Both the position numbers and the translations under genes were made by a program. A stretch of DNA of 64,000 nt from Trebonia kvetii (GTDB lineage Bacteria > Actinomycetota > Actinomycetes > Streptosporangiales > Streptosporangiaceae), in contig NZ_RPFW01000009.1 in assembly GCF_007827045.1 (NCBI RefSeq), positions 62,001 through 126,000 on the forward strand, given 5' to 3'. Below are positions 49,753 to 58,385 of the stretch, piece by piece (the stretch's first letter is position 1; every line of letters starts with the position of its first letter). The notes beneath the pieces are model-generated. The model saw nothing but the letters and a program-made list of their open reading frames with translations. It was not told the origin of the DNA and did not search any database.

Positions 49753-50919
49753 ATGCCTGTCACCCGCACTGAGGTCATCGAGCTGCTCAGCGCCATGGTC
49801 GAGATCGACTCGGTGACCCCGTGGCTGATCCCGGACGGCGCGGGGGAAGGGCGGGTCGCGCAGTACATCGCCGACTGGCTGACCGCCGCAGACATCGGCG
49901 CGGAAATCGAGATCGTCGAGGTGGAGCCCGGCCGGCCGAACCTGCTCGCCCGGCTGCGCGGCACCGGCGGCGGCCCGACGCTGTGCGTCAACGCGCACGC
50001 GGACACGGTCGGCTACGCGAACTGGCCGGCCGAGGCGCTGCGGCCGCGCCTGGACGGCGACCGGCTGTACGGGCTCGGCTCGGCCGACGACAAGGCAGGC
50101 TGCGTCGCGGGCATGCTCGCCATGGCCTCGATCGCCAAGTCCGGCGTTAAGCTCCGCGGCGACCTGCTGCTCGCCTGCGTGGCCGACGAGGAGGGCTGCT
50201 CCATCGGCTCGCAGCACCTGGTCGAGATGGGCCTGGACATCGACGCCGCGATCGTCATCGAGCCGCAGGAGACCGACGAACTCATCGTCGAGCACCAGGG
50301 ATTCGGCTGGATCGACGTGATCACCCACGGCGTGCCCGCGCACGGCTGTGTGCCGGAGATCGGGGTGGACGCGATCGTGCACCTGGCGGAGGTGATCACC
50401 CGGATGCACAAGCTGGACAACACGGTGTTCATACCCGGCGCGTCGGCCATGAACGGCCGCACCGTGTTCCACACCGGCACGATCAGCGGCGGCACCGATT
50501 ACGCGACCTATCCGGGCAGGGCCGTGCTCGGCATCGAGATCGGCACCCAGCCGGGCGAGCACCTCAGCGACCGGGTCGCGGAGATCGAGGCGATCTTCGC
50601 CGAGGTGGCCAAGACCGAGCCGGGCTTCAAGGGCGAGGTGCGGGTCCACCTGGACCGCGAGCCGTTCCAGGCACGGGGGCACGAGCGGCTGCAGGAAATC
50701 CTCACCGAGGCGATGACCCAGGTCCTCGGCCGCTCGCCCAAGGTGACCGGGATGAACGGGTGGACCGACGCGGCGCTGATGCAGGCCGCGGGCATTCCCA
50801 CGTTGCTCATCGGCTCGACAGGCGGCAACTACCACGCGCCAGACGAGTGGGCGTCCATCGGCGAGCTGGTCAAGCTCTGCGACATCGTGGAGCGCGCGGC
50901 GGTCGGCTACCTGGCATAA
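49753..50919 (+). CDS. M20-family metallopeptidase (ArgE/DapE-like)
   Basis: 388 residues; the ATG is one nt after the DppF-like stop. Two-zinc peptidase or deacylase fold: LCVNAHADTVGYANW (HxD), YGLGSADDKAGCVAGMLAMA (bridging Asp), LACVADEEGCSIGSQHLVEM (Glu-Glu pair), the dimerisation-domain His in HGVPAHGCVPEIGVDAI and the C-terminal zinc His in GSTGGNYHAPDEWASIGEL. No signal peptide, so it acts after uptake. Being last in the importer operon it probably hydrolyses an amide or peptide bond of the imported compound. Confidence 0.93.
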   Translation: MPVTRTEVIELLSAMVEIDSVTPWLIPDGAGEGRVAQYIADWLTAADIGAEIEIVEVEPGRPNLLARLRGTGGGPTLCVNAHADTVGYANWPAEALRPRLDGDRLYGLGSADDKAGCVAGMLAMASIAKSGVKLRGDLLLACVADEEGCSIGSQHLVEMGLDIDAAIVIEPQETDELIVEHQGFGWIDVITHGVPAHGCVPEIGVDAIVHLAEVITRMHKLDNTVFIPGASAMNGRTVFHTGTISGGTDYATYPGRAVLGIEIGTQPGEHLSDRVAEIEAIFAEVAKTEPGFKGEVRVHLDREPFQARGHERLQEILTEAMTQVLGRSPKVTGMNGWTDAALMQAAGIPTLLIGSTGGNYHAPDEWASIGELVKLCDIVERAAVGYLA

Positions 50920-50927
50920 GACACAAC

Positions 50928-50969
50928 CACGCGAGCCCCGCCGCACAACGCTGCGGCGGGGCTCGCGTG
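50928..50969 (+). terminator. Strong hairpin terminator ending the 44-51 kb operon
   Basis: A perfect 18-bp stem (50928-50945 with 50952-50969) closes a 6-nt loop, 8 nt after the peptidase stop. It may also serve the convergent MFS gene, which ends at 50993. Confidence 0.85.
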
Positions 50970-50992
50970 TCCCCCGAAAGAGATTCCGGCGA

Positions 50993-52597
50993 TCAGCGCT
51001 CCGCCGACACGCGGGGAACGGTAACCGTGCCAGAGTCAGCCGCACCCGTTCCGTCGATGGATGGTTCCGCGCCGGTGACCGCGCGCGCCGGGACGAAGAC
51101 CAGCGCCAGCAGCGCGGCGGCCAGCGTCGCCCCGGCGGCGACCAGCGAGCCGCGGTGCACGCCGGTCATGAACGCGGACCGCACCGCGGACTGCGCGGCG
51201 TCGCGGACGGGCGCGGGGAGCCGCCCGGCCACCGCCATGCCCGCCGCGACCGACTGCCCGGCCAGGTGCCCGGCGGCGGCCGGCGCGCCGAGCGAGGTCA
51301 GGCCGGTCAGCACGTGCGAGCCGTAAGCGGAGTTCAGCACCGAGCCGATGATCGCGACGCCGAGCGTGCCGCCGACCTCGCGGGTGGTGTCGTTGACGGC
51401 CGAGCCCGCGCCCGCCTTGCCCGGCGGCAGCGCGCCCATGATCGCCTCGGTGGCCGGGCCGGTGGTCAGCCCGAGGCCCGCCGCCATCAGCGCCATCGAG
51501 ATGACGACGTTGCCCCAGTAGGACGACCCGATCGCGGTGGTCATGGCGACCATGAACCCGGCGCTCATCGTGGCGAGCCCGGCCGCGACGACCAGCTTGG
51601 TGCCGAAGCGGCGCATGAGCAGCATCGCGATCGGCGAGAAACCGGCCGTGACCAACGCGAACGGCAGCGTCGCGATGCCCGCGCCGAGCGGGTCGTAGCC
51701 CCGCACGATCTGGAAGTACTGGGTGATCATGAAGATGAACCCGAACAGCCCGAAGAACGCGAGCGCGATCGCGACGCTCGCGGCGGAGAACCGGGCGTTG
51801 CGGAACAGCCGCACGTCGAGCATCGGGTCCGGGCGGCGCACCTGCCACCAGGCGAAGACGGCGAGGAGGACCAGCGACCCCGCGACACCGCCGACGGTTG
51901 CGACCGACCCCCAGCCGTGCTGCGGCGCCTCGATGATCGAGTAGGTCAGCAGCGCGATACCGGCGGCGGACAGGATCGCGCCGAGCGGGTCGAACCGTCC
52001 GGCGTTGGGGTCGCGGGACTCGGGCAGCAGGAGCCGGCCCGCGATCACCGCGATGACAACCAGGGGCACCGACACGTAGAACACCGACGACCAGGAGAAG
52101 TGCCGCAGCAGCGCGCCGCCGGAGACCGGGCCGATCGCGACCGCGAGACCGGAGATCGCCGACCAGACGCCGATGGCGATGACCCGCTCGCGGACCACGG
52201 TGAACACGTTGTTCAGAATCGCCAGCGTGGCCGGGTACACCAGCGCGGCCGCCAGGCCCATCGCGGCGCGTGCGGCGATCAGTTCGCCGGTATTCGTCGA
52301 CAGCGCGGCGCCGACCGAGAACACGCCGAACAGCACCAGGCCGACCTGGAGGAAGCGGCGCCTGCCCAGCCGGTCACCGAGGTTGCCGCCGAGCAGCAGC
52401 AGGCCGGCGAACGACAGGGTGTAGGCGTCCACGACCCACTGCAGGGCCGAGGTCGAGGCATTGAGGTCGCGGCTCATCGTGGGCAGCGCGACGTTGACGA
52501 TCGTGTTGTCCACGACCACGAGCAGGACGCTGAGGCAGAGCACTGCCAGGATCCACCAGCGCCGGTCGGCGACGGTTCGTCCGGTACGGGCTTCCAT
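50993..52597 (-). CDS. DHA2-family MFS drug exporter (EmrB/QacA type)
   Basis: 534 residues from the ATG at 52597, which has GGGGGAA upstream (a start at 52633 would lie inside the operator). Fourteen hydrophobic helices; LVVVDNTIVNVALPTMSRDL is motif D1, ALQWVVDAYTLSFAGLLLLG follows, GDRLGRRRFLQVGLVLFG is motif A, and GSAVNDTTREVGGTLGVAII is the late DHA2 signature. Predicted proton-driven export of lipophilic compounds. It is divergent from a TetR regulator with a palindromic site between them. Confidence 0.95.
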   Translation of the reverse strand: MEARTGRTVADRRWWILAVLCLSVLLVVVDNTIVNVALPTMSRDLNASTSALQWVVDAYTLSFAGLLLLGGNLGDRLGRRRFLQVGLVLFGVFSVGAALSTNTGELIAARAAMGLAAALVYPATLAILNNVFTVVRERVIAIGVWSAISGLAVAIGPVSGGALLRHFSWSSVFYVSVPLVVIAVIAGRLLLPESRDPNAGRFDPLGAILSAAGIALLTYSIIEAPQHGWGSVATVGGVAGSLVLLAVFAWWQVRRPDPMLDVRLFRNARFSAASVAIALAFFGLFGFIFMITQYFQIVRGYDPLGAGIATLPFALVTAGFSPIAMLLMRRFGTKLVVAAGLATMSAGFMVAMTTAIGSSYWGNVVISMALMAAGLGLTTGPATEAIMGALPPGKAGAGSAVNDTTREVGGTLGVAIIGSVLNSAYGSHVLTGLTSLGAPAAAGHLAGQSVAAGMAVAGRLPAPVRDAAQSAVRSAFMTGVHRGSLVAAGATLAAALLALVFVPARAVTGAEPSIDGTGAADSGTVTVPRVSAER

Positions 52598-52631
52598 GGG
52601 TGATTCCCCCTGTGTGACGTTCACGACATTC

Positions 52632-52669
52632 ATAGGACGTTGTTCTATAACTATGTAACGACGTTCTAT
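52632..52669. promoter_or_regulatory. TetR operator candidate between exporter and regulator
   Basis: ATAGGACGTTGTT (52632-52644) and AACGACGTTCTAT (52657-52669) are inverted copies matching at 11 of 13 positions. The AT-rich 12-nt middle contains promoter-like TATAAC. The site is 35 nt from the exporter start and 39 nt from the TetR start. Confidence 0.65.
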
Positions 52670-52708
52670 AGTGTGTCAAGGGCCGGCCAGAAAAGAGCCG
52701 GGTAAGGA

Positions 52709-53338
52709 ATGATGGTCCGCATGAGTGAAGCGATACCGGCGCGCCGCGGCCGGACGCCGTCCGCCGACGTCGAGCGTGAGCTCCTGGCCGCCGCGGAGGC
52801 GGTCCTCGTCCGCGAGGGGCCAGCCGGGCTGACCGTCCGCGCGGTCGCCGCCGAGGCGGGCATCGCGCCGATGGGCGTCTACAACCGGCTCGGCGGCAAG
52901 GACGGCCTGGTGGAGGCCCTGTTGATCAAGGGCTTCGACCGGCTGCGGGTGTCGCTTGAGGAGGCATTCGCCGCGGCGGGCGAGCCGGCCATGCGTGGCC
53001 GCTTCATCTCCTGCGGGCTGGCCTACCGCAGATTCGCGCTGGCCAACCCGCACTTCTACGCGATCATGTTCGAGGACGCGATCCTGCACGAGCACGACAG
53101 CCAGGAGGTGCATGACCACGCGGCGGCTTGCTTCGGCGCACTGGTCCGCGCGGTGGAGATGTCCGCGGCGGCCGGCGTGATCGCGGCCCCCGACCCCCTG
53201 GAGGTCGCGCAGCAGATCTGGTCGGCCGTGCACGGCGCGGTGGCACTCGAGCTCAAGGGCCTGGTACTCACGCCCGACCCGGAATACACCTACCAAGCCT
53301 TCATCGCGACCCTCATCCGCGGCCTGGCGCCCCGCTAA
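52709..53338 (+). CDS. TetR-family transcriptional regulator
   Basis: 209 residues. N-terminal helix-turn-helix at about 20-65: VERELLAAAEAVLVREGPAG, LTVRAVAAEAGIAPMGVYNR, LGGKDGLVEALLIKGF. The C-terminal ligand domain contains HFYAIMFEDAILHEHDSQEV and WSAVHGAVALELKGL. Several in-frame ATGs exist (52709, 52712, 52721); AAGGA lies just before the first, so 52721 may be the true start. It is expected to repress the divergent DHA2 exporter. Confidence 0.92.
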   Translation: MMVRMSEAIPARRGRTPSADVERELLAAAEAVLVREGPAGLTVRAVAAEAGIAPMGVYNRLGGKDGLVEALLIKGFDRLRVSLEEAFAAAGEPAMRGRFISCGLAYRRFALANPHFYAIMFEDAILHEHDSQEVHDHAAACFGALVRAVEMSAAAGVIAAPDPLEVAQQIWSAVHGAVALELKGLVLTPDPEYTYQAFIATLIRGLAPR

Positions 53339-53358
53339 CAGGCAGACTTCTGGTGGGA

Positions 53359-54651
53359 CTAGCCGGACACGGCCGCCAGCCGCTCGGCGAGGAAGACGCG
53401 CTCGGCCTCGTTGCTGGCCAGGGCGAGGGCCTGGCGGTAGGCTTCCGCCGCCTCGCCGGTGCGGCCTAGCCGGCAGAGCAGGTCCGCCTTGATCGCTGGC
53501 AAGTACTGGTAGCCGGCCAGCCGGCCGTCCCGCTCCAGGTCCGCGATCTCCGCCAGGGCCGCCCCCGGTCCGGCCGTCATGGCGAGCGGAACCGTGCGGT
53601 TAAGCGCTACCACCGGGGAAGGCCACGCCCGCAGCAGCGCGTCGTACAGGGCGACGAGCTGCGGCCAGTCGGTCTCCTCGTAGCTCGGCGCCTCCGCGTA
53701 CAGCACGGCGATCGCGGCCTGCAGCACGTAGCGGCCAGGCACTCCGGCGCGCAGGCAGCCGGTGATCAGCACGTCGGCCCGGGCGAGCGCGGCCCGGTCC
53801 CACCGGGTGCGGTCCTGGTCTTCCAGCCTGATCAGCCGTCCGCGCTCGTCGGCGCGGGTGGCCCGGCGCGCGTCGGTGACGAGCAGCAGCGCGAGCAGCC
53901 CGTGCACCTCGGTCTCGTCGGGCATCAGCTCTTGCAGCAGCGAGGCGAGCTGCAGTGCCCGTTCCACCAGGTCGGCGCGGACCAGGGACGGTCCTGACGG
54001 GGCGGTGTGGCCGGCCGTGAACAGCAGGTGGACGACGTTAAGCACCGCACGCAACCGTTCGGGAAGCTCGGCTTTGCGCGGGACCCGGTAGGGGATGCGG
54101 GCGACGGCGATCTTCTTCTTCGCCCGCGTGATCCGCGCGGCCATCGTCGCCTCGGGCACCAGGAACGACCTGGCGATGTCCGTCGTCGCCACCCCGCAGA
54201 CCAGGCGGAGGGTGAGCGCGACCTGCGCGTCGGCCGCGAGCGCGGGATGGCAGCAGGTGAAGATCAGCCGCAGCCGGTCGTCCGGCGCGGGCGCGGCGGG
54301 GTCCATGGCATCCTCGGTCCGTTCCCAGTCCGTGGCCGCCTCGTCGTCGGTCAGCGCCGGCGACGGGTCGCCCTCGGGCTCCACAAGCAGCGGCAGCCGG
54401 GTGCGGAGCGCGCTGGCGCGGCGGATGGCATCGATGGCGCGGCGCCTGGCCGCGGTGGTGAGCCAGGCGGCCGGGTTGTCCGGGACCCCGGTCGCGGCCC
54501 AGGAGCGCAGCGCCGCCGCGTACGCCTCCTGCACGCACTCCTCGGCCAGGTCCAGGTCCCTGGCGACGCGCGCCGTCGCGGCGAGCACCCGGGCCCACTC
54601 GCTTCGGTGCGCGTCCGCCAGGGCCGCCGCGACGGCGCCGGCGTCGGTCAC
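53359..54651 (-). CDS. ECF42-type RNA polymerase sigma factor
   Basis: 430 residues. Sigma region 2 (ATARVARDLDLAEECVQEAY, NPAAWLTTAARRRAIDAIRR), region 4 (RLIFTCCHPALAADAQVALT, LVPEATMAARITRAKKKIAV) and a long C-terminal extension with TPR-like helices (LLALLLVTDARRATRADERG, RYVLQAAIAVLYAEAPSYEE, ADLLCRLGRTGEAAEAYRQA). The DUF6596 segment VVHLLFTAGHTAP is typical. In ECF42 the extension, rather than an anti-sigma factor, controls activity, and the conserved neighbour is a DGPF/YCII protein, found here directly upstream. Start GTG at 54651. Confidence 0.95.
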   Translation of the reverse strand: MTDAGAVAAALADAHRSEWARVLAATARVARDLDLAEECVQEAYAAALRSWAATGVPDNPAAWLTTAARRRAIDAIRRASALRTRLPLLVEPEGDPSPALTDDEAATDWERTEDAMDPAAPAPDDRLRLIFTCCHPALAADAQVALTLRLVCGVATTDIARSFLVPEATMAARITRAKKKIAVARIPYRVPRKAELPERLRAVLNVVHLLFTAGHTAPSGPSLVRADLVERALQLASLLQELMPDETEVHGLLALLLVTDARRATRADERGRLIRLEDQDRTRWDRAALARADVLITGCLRAGVPGRYVLQAAIAVLYAEAPSYEETDWPQLVALYDALLRAWPSPVVALNRTVPLAMTAGPGAALAEIADLERDGRLAGYQYLPAIKADLLCRLGRTGEAAEAYRQALALASNEAERVFLAERLAAVSG

Positions 54652-54709
54652 CTGGCCGCCGGGCTCGGGTGACCGGCCGGCTCGTCCTGTTGGGACTCGA
54701 CGGGCAGGT

Positions 54710-55061
54710 TCACGGCTTCGCCTGGCGCGTGTAACTGCCGTGCACCGGCCTGACCTCCAGCCTGGCGCCCATGGGCAGCGCGGGATTGCGCTTGACGATC
54801 GCCAGCGCCGCGTCGAGGTCAGGCGCCTCGATCACGTAGAACCCGGCGACGACCTCCTTGGAGTCGATGAACGGGCCGTCGGTGACGAGGTCCCCCTGAA
54901 CCGAGGTGGCCATGTCCTTCGGTGTCAGGGCCCAGGCGGTGACCAGGACCCCGCTGGCCACGAGTTCGTCGTGGTGCCTGGTGTGGACCGCGGTCCTCTT
55001 CGGTCGCTTCCGGGGCGTGGGCGGAGTCACTGCCGCAGATCAAGACCGCGTACTGAGCCAT
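54710..55061 (-). pseudogene. DGPF/YCII-domain protein, frameshifted
   Basis: The ATG at 55061 has GGGAG upstream and gives MAQYAVLICGSDSAHAPEAT, the standard N-terminus. One extra base near 54990 shifts the frame. In the following frame the protein continues TAVHTRHHDELVASGVL, LVTDGPFIDSKEVVAGFYVI (the DGPF motif) and ends RLEVRPVHGSYTRQAKP. Corrected, it would be about 116 residues. It lies 58 nt before the ECF42 gene, its usual partner. The remainder is perfectly conserved in style, so the shift is either recent or a sequence error. Confidence 0.85.
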
Positions 55062-55226
55062 GATGGCTCTCCCTTCGGGTTGTTGGCTTCGTCCCTGCAT
55101 CCCCTACGTCGGACGACCCGCCGGAAATCGACAGCTTCCTGGAAGGCGATCTCCATGATTCTCTGCGCCCGGCGCATCGCTGGCCGTAGCCCGCCCTGTT
55201 AGCCGCCATCGGTACGATTCTGGCTC

Positions 55227-55685
55227 ATGACCGAGCCCGTTATCAGGATCGCCGAGGCCGCCGACGGGCCTGCACTCGCGGCCCTGCGCCGCGCGTGGAC
55301 CGCGGAACAGCACGGCGCTGTGGACGATGCGGAGTTCGAGGCGCGTTTCCTCGACTGGTACGAGCGCGAGTTCGCCCGCCGGATCTCCTGGCTTGCCGAG
55401 GTCGACGGGGCGGCGGTCGGCATGATGAACCTGGCGATCTTCGCACGGATGCCGCAGCCAGGCCGCGACGTGGGCACCTGGGGCTACCTGGCGAACGCGT
55501 TCGTCCTCAAGGCCCACAGGGACCGCGGCATCGGCTCGCTGCTGCTTCGCGCGCTGCTCGACCACGCCGACGGGCAGCGCTACGTCCGCGTCGTGCTGCG
55601 TCCCTCGCAGCGGGCGATCCCGTTCTACCAGCGGCTCGGGTTCGCCGCGGACCACGACCTCTTCGTCAGGCACCGCCCGGGTTAG
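55227..55685 (+). CDS. GNAT-family N-acetyltransferase
   Basis: 152 residues, cytosolic. The acetyl-CoA-binding motif A is ANAFVLKAHRDRGIGSLLLR; motif B region YVRVVLRPSQRAIPFYQRLG is also clear. N-terminal VIRIAEAADGPALAALRRAW and the central strand SWLAEVDGAAVGMMNLAIFA complete the fold. The acceptor substrate is unknown. TACGAT at 55213-55218, 8 nt before the ATG and without a ribosome-binding site, suggests a leaderless transcript. Its 3' end overlaps the convergent SRPBCC gene by 20 nt. Confidence 0.92.
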   Translation: MTEPVIRIAEAADGPALAALRRAWTAEQHGAVDDAEFEARFLDWYEREFARRISWLAEVDGAAVGMMNLAIFARMPQPGRDVGTWGYLANAFVLKAHRDRGIGSLLLRALLDHADGQRYVRVVLRPSQRAIPFYQRLGFAADHDLFVRHRPG

Positions 55686-56208
55686 GTCTGTCGGCTCTGC
55701 TTAACCGGTCGGCGGGCGGGCCCTCTTGGGGGCCGATCTCGGGCTCGAACGCGGCCGAGTAGGCGGCGAACCGACGGCGCCACGCGTCCGGCTGCGCCGG
55801 CAGACCGGCCAGCCGGTCCAGGCAGTCGTCCCAGCCCGCGGCGTTCCGCGCTGCCCAGCTGCCGCGCAACTGGTCGGTCAGCACCAGCCGGGTGCCCTCC
55901 CCGTCGGGGAACAGCTCGAAGGTGAGCACCTCGTCCTCGCCCCAGGTGTAGGAAAGCAGCGCCGGCTCATCGACGGCGAGCACGGTCCCGGTCAGCGTCA
56001 TGTCCACGACCTCGGGCGGGAACGGGAAGCTGATCGAGGCGCCGACCGCCCAGCGGTCGCCCTCGACGATCACGTCACACGGGAACCACGCCTTGAGCTG
56101 CGCACGGTCGGTGATCGCCTGCCAGACGACGGCGGGCGGGTCGGGCAGGTGCCGCTCCAGCCTGACGGCGGGCCTGGTGCCGCTGGTGTCGAGCGATGCT
56201 TGCGTCAT
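55666..56208 (-). CDS. SRPBCC/AHSA1-domain protein
   Basis: 180 residues from the ATG at 56208, which overlaps the stop of the ArsR gene (ATGA). The AHSA1 hydrophobic-cavity fold is indicated by VRLERHLPDPPAVVWQAITD, LKAWFPCDVIVEGDRWAVGA, PALLSYTWGEDEVLTFELFP and TRLVLTDQLRGSWAARNAAG. The ArsR-SRPBCC pairing is very common, but the ligand and function are seldom known. Confidence 0.92.
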   Translation of the reverse strand: MTQASLDTSGTRPAVRLERHLPDPPAVVWQAITDRAQLKAWFPCDVIVEGDRWAVGASISFPFPPEVVDMTLTGTVLAVDEPALLSYTWGEDEVLTFELFPDGEGTRLVLTDQLRGSWAARNAAGWDDCLDRLAGLPAQPDAWRRRFAAYSAAFEPEIGPQEGPPADRLSRADRPNPGGA

Positions 56209-56522
56209 CCGTTCCTCCTGCGTTCCAGATGCTGTTCGAGCCGGTCGAGGCTGCCGCTCCACAGCGCGCGGTAGGGGGCGAGCCAGTCGTCGAGTTCGGC
56301 GAGCGGTTCCGGCCTGATCCGGTACAGCCGGCGCTGCGCGTCGGCCCTGACCTGGACGAGCCCGGCGTCCTTGAGCACCCGCAAGTGCTTGGACACCAGC
56401 GGCTGGCTCAGCCCAAGGCGCGCCACGAGCTCGCCGACCGGCAGCTCGCCGCCGCGCAGCAGGTCGAGTATCGCCTGCCGTCGCGGCTCCGCGATCACCT
56501 GAAGGGTCGTTTCCATCGCCAT
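56205..56522 (-). CDS. ArsR-family winged-helix regulator
   Basis: About 105 residues. METTLQVIAEPRRQAILDLL, GGELPVGELVARLGLSQPLV, SKHLRVLKDAGLVQVRADAQ and RRLYRIRPEPLAELDDWLAP form a canonical winged helix. No metal-binding Cys motif is present, so it belongs to the non-metal group paired with SRPBCC proteins. The ATG at 56522 is chosen; a GTG at 56528 and an ATG at 56516 are alternatives. If TATGTT at 56531-56536 (reverse strand) is the -10, the message is leaderless. Confidence 0.93.
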   Translation of the reverse strand: MAMETTLQVIAEPRRQAILDLLRGGELPVGELVARLGLSQPLVSKHLRVLKDAGLVQVRADAQRRLYRIRPEPLAELDDWLAPYRALWSGSLDRLEQHLERRRNG

Positions 56523-56535
56523 GACCACTGAACAT

Positions 56536-56563
56536 ACCTTTCCAGTTATATAACTGTCAAGGT
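56536..56563. promoter_or_regulatory. ArsR autoregulatory operator/promoter
   Basis: A perfect CAGTTATATAACTG core (56543-56556) is extended by ACCTT on one side and AAGGT on the other. On the minus strand TTGACA lies at one edge and TATGTT just past the other, 18 nt apart, so the palindrome fills the space between -35 and -10. This is a classic repressor position. Confidence 0.65.
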
Positions 56564-56647
56564 ATCAAGGCAGTCGACAGCACGCCGCGAGCCCGCGGCG
56601 TGCCCGCCTCCTGGCCCACCGGGCGGGCCGGAATATGATCGGTAGCC

Positions 56648-58294
56648 ATGCCGCTCGAGCCCGACCTGCTGCTCGTCAACGCACGGGTACTCACCATGGA
56701 CCCGGCGCGGCCGCTCGCGGCCGCGGTCGCCGTGACGGGCGGCCGGATCGCCGCCGTCTATGACCGGGCGCCGGCCACCGCGGACCGGGCGGGTGTCCCG
56801 CCGTCGCGGATTATCGACCTCGGTGGCGCGACGCTGGTGCCCGGCTTCCACGACGCGCACAACCACATGACCGGCTTCGGCCTGTCCCTCACCGAGATCG
56901 ACCTGCGGGCAGACAGCCTCGACGAGCTGTACGCGAGCGTCGCGGCCAGGGCCGCCGCCACACCCGCGGGGGAGTGGGTCATCGGCTCCGGCTACGACCA
57001 GAACAAGCTGGGCGCGCACCCGGACAGGGACGCGCTGGACGCGGCCGCACCCGGCCACAGAGTGTGGCTTAAGCACACCTCGGGGCACTTCTGCGTGGTG
57101 AACAGCCTGGTGCTGCGCGATCTTGGCATCGACGAGAGCGCGCCGTTCGTCGACGGGGGGCGGGTTTCCGCCGACGCCGCCGGGCGGCCCAACGGCCTGC
57201 TCGAGGAGCGCGCCCAGGAGCTTGTCGGCCGCCTGACCATGCCCTACCCCCTCAGCGCGCTGACCGACGCGGTGGCCGCCGCGGGGGAGCGGTACCTGGC
57301 GGAGGGGCTCACCTCCGTCACCGAGGCCGGTGTCGGCGGCGGCTGGGTCGGCCTCTCGCCCGTGGACTTCACCGCCTTCACCGCGGCGAGGGAGCAGGGC
57401 CGGCTGCACGTGCGCACCGAGCTGATGGTGGTCAGCGACGCGTTCCACCCGCTGGCCGCGCACCCGGCCGACGGCATCGAGACCGGGATCGACCTGGGGC
57501 TGCGCACCGGCTTCGGCGACGACTGGATCCGACTCGGGCCGATGAAGATCTTCACCGACGGTTCCCTTGTCGGCAGGACGGCGGCGATGACAGCGCCCTA
57601 CGAGGGCGAGGAGTCCAACAGCGGCTACCTCCAGGCCGACGCCGCGCGGCTCAGGGCCACGATGATCGCCGCCCACCGGGCCGGCTGGCGGGTCGCCGCG
57701 CACGCCATCGGCGACCGCGCGATCGACCTGGCGCTCGACGCGTTCGACGAGGCGGCCCGCAGGTACCCGCGACCCGACGTGCGGCACCGCATCGAGCACT
57801 TCGCCGCCGCCAGGCCGGACCAGGTGGCGCGGGCCGCCGCGCTCGGGGTGATCGCCGTCGGCCAGGGCCGGTTCGCCACCGAGATCGGCGACGGGATGCT
57901 CGCCGCCGTGGGTCCAGGCAGGCACTCCTGGCTGTACCGCCAGCGATCGCTGCTCGACGCGGGCATGGTGCTGCCCGGCAGCTCCGACCGCCCTGTCGTC
58001 ACGGGAACCCCGCTGCTCGGCATCCACGACATGGTCAACAGGCGCACCGCCTCCGGGGCGCCGTTCAACGCCGCGGAGGCGGTCACCGCCGCCGAGGCGC
58101 TGCGCGCCTACACCTGGGGCTCCGCCTACGCCAGCAAGGCCGAGCACGTCAAGGGCTCCATCGAGGCCGGCAAGCTCGCCGACTTCACCGTCCTGTCGGA
58201 AGACCCGACGCTGGTCAGCCCCGGCCGGATCGTGGGCCTCGAGGTCGTCGCGACCATCACCGGCGGCGAACTGCGCTACTCCCGCCTGGACTGA
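56648..58294 (+). CDS. Metal-dependent amidohydrolase (YtcJ/NfdA-like)
   Basis: 548 residues of the amidohydrolase superfamily 3 type. DLLLVNARVLTMDPARPLAA is the N-terminal beta-sandwich, VPGFHDAHNHMTGFGLSLTE carries the HxH metal pair, MKIFTDGSLVGRTAAMTAPY a central signature, VAAHAIGDRAIDLALDAF and RHRIEHFAAARPDQVARAAA provide further metal-site His residues, and LPGSSDRPVVTGTPLLGIHD the final Asp. Substrates in this group are N-acyl or N-formyl amides; none can be assigned. TATGAT at 56634-56639, 8 nt before the ATG, suggests leaderless expression. Confidence 0.92.
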   Translation: MPLEPDLLLVNARVLTMDPARPLAAAVAVTGGRIAAVYDRAPATADRAGVPPSRIIDLGGATLVPGFHDAHNHMTGFGLSLTEIDLRADSLDELYASVAARAAATPAGEWVIGSGYDQNKLGAHPDRDALDAAAPGHRVWLKHTSGHFCVVNSLVLRDLGIDESAPFVDGGRVSADAAGRPNGLLEERAQELVGRLTMPYPLSALTDAVAAAGERYLAEGLTSVTEAGVGGGWVGLSPVDFTAFTAAREQGRLHVRTELMVVSDAFHPLAAHPADGIETGIDLGLRTGFGDDWIRLGPMKIFTDGSLVGRTAAMTAPYEGEESNSGYLQADAARLRATMIAAHRAGWRVAAHAIGDRAIDLALDAFDEAARRYPRPDVRHRIEHFAAARPDQVARAAALGVIAVGQGRFATEIGDGMLAAVGPGRHSWLYRQRSLLDAGMVLPGSSDRPVVTGTPLLGIHDMVNRRTASGAPFNAAEAVTAAEALRAYTWGSAYASKAEHVKGSIEAGKLADFTVLSEDPTLVSPGRIVGLEVVATITGGELRYSRLD

Positions 58295-58385
58295 CCGCGC
58301 GCTCACGCCGCGGACGGCGCAACCCCGCAGACTCCGCAGACCCCGCGGATCCCGCTGGCGACGCCCGGGGTGGGTCACCTCCGGC

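Noticed and set aside
51155..52603. Plus-strand frame of about 480 codons
   Set aside because: Antisense of the DHA2 exporter; sequence is an artefact of codon bias.
56546..58378. Minus-strand frame of about 610 codons
   Set aside because: Antisense of the amidohydrolase, which has all its metal-site motifs on the plus strand.
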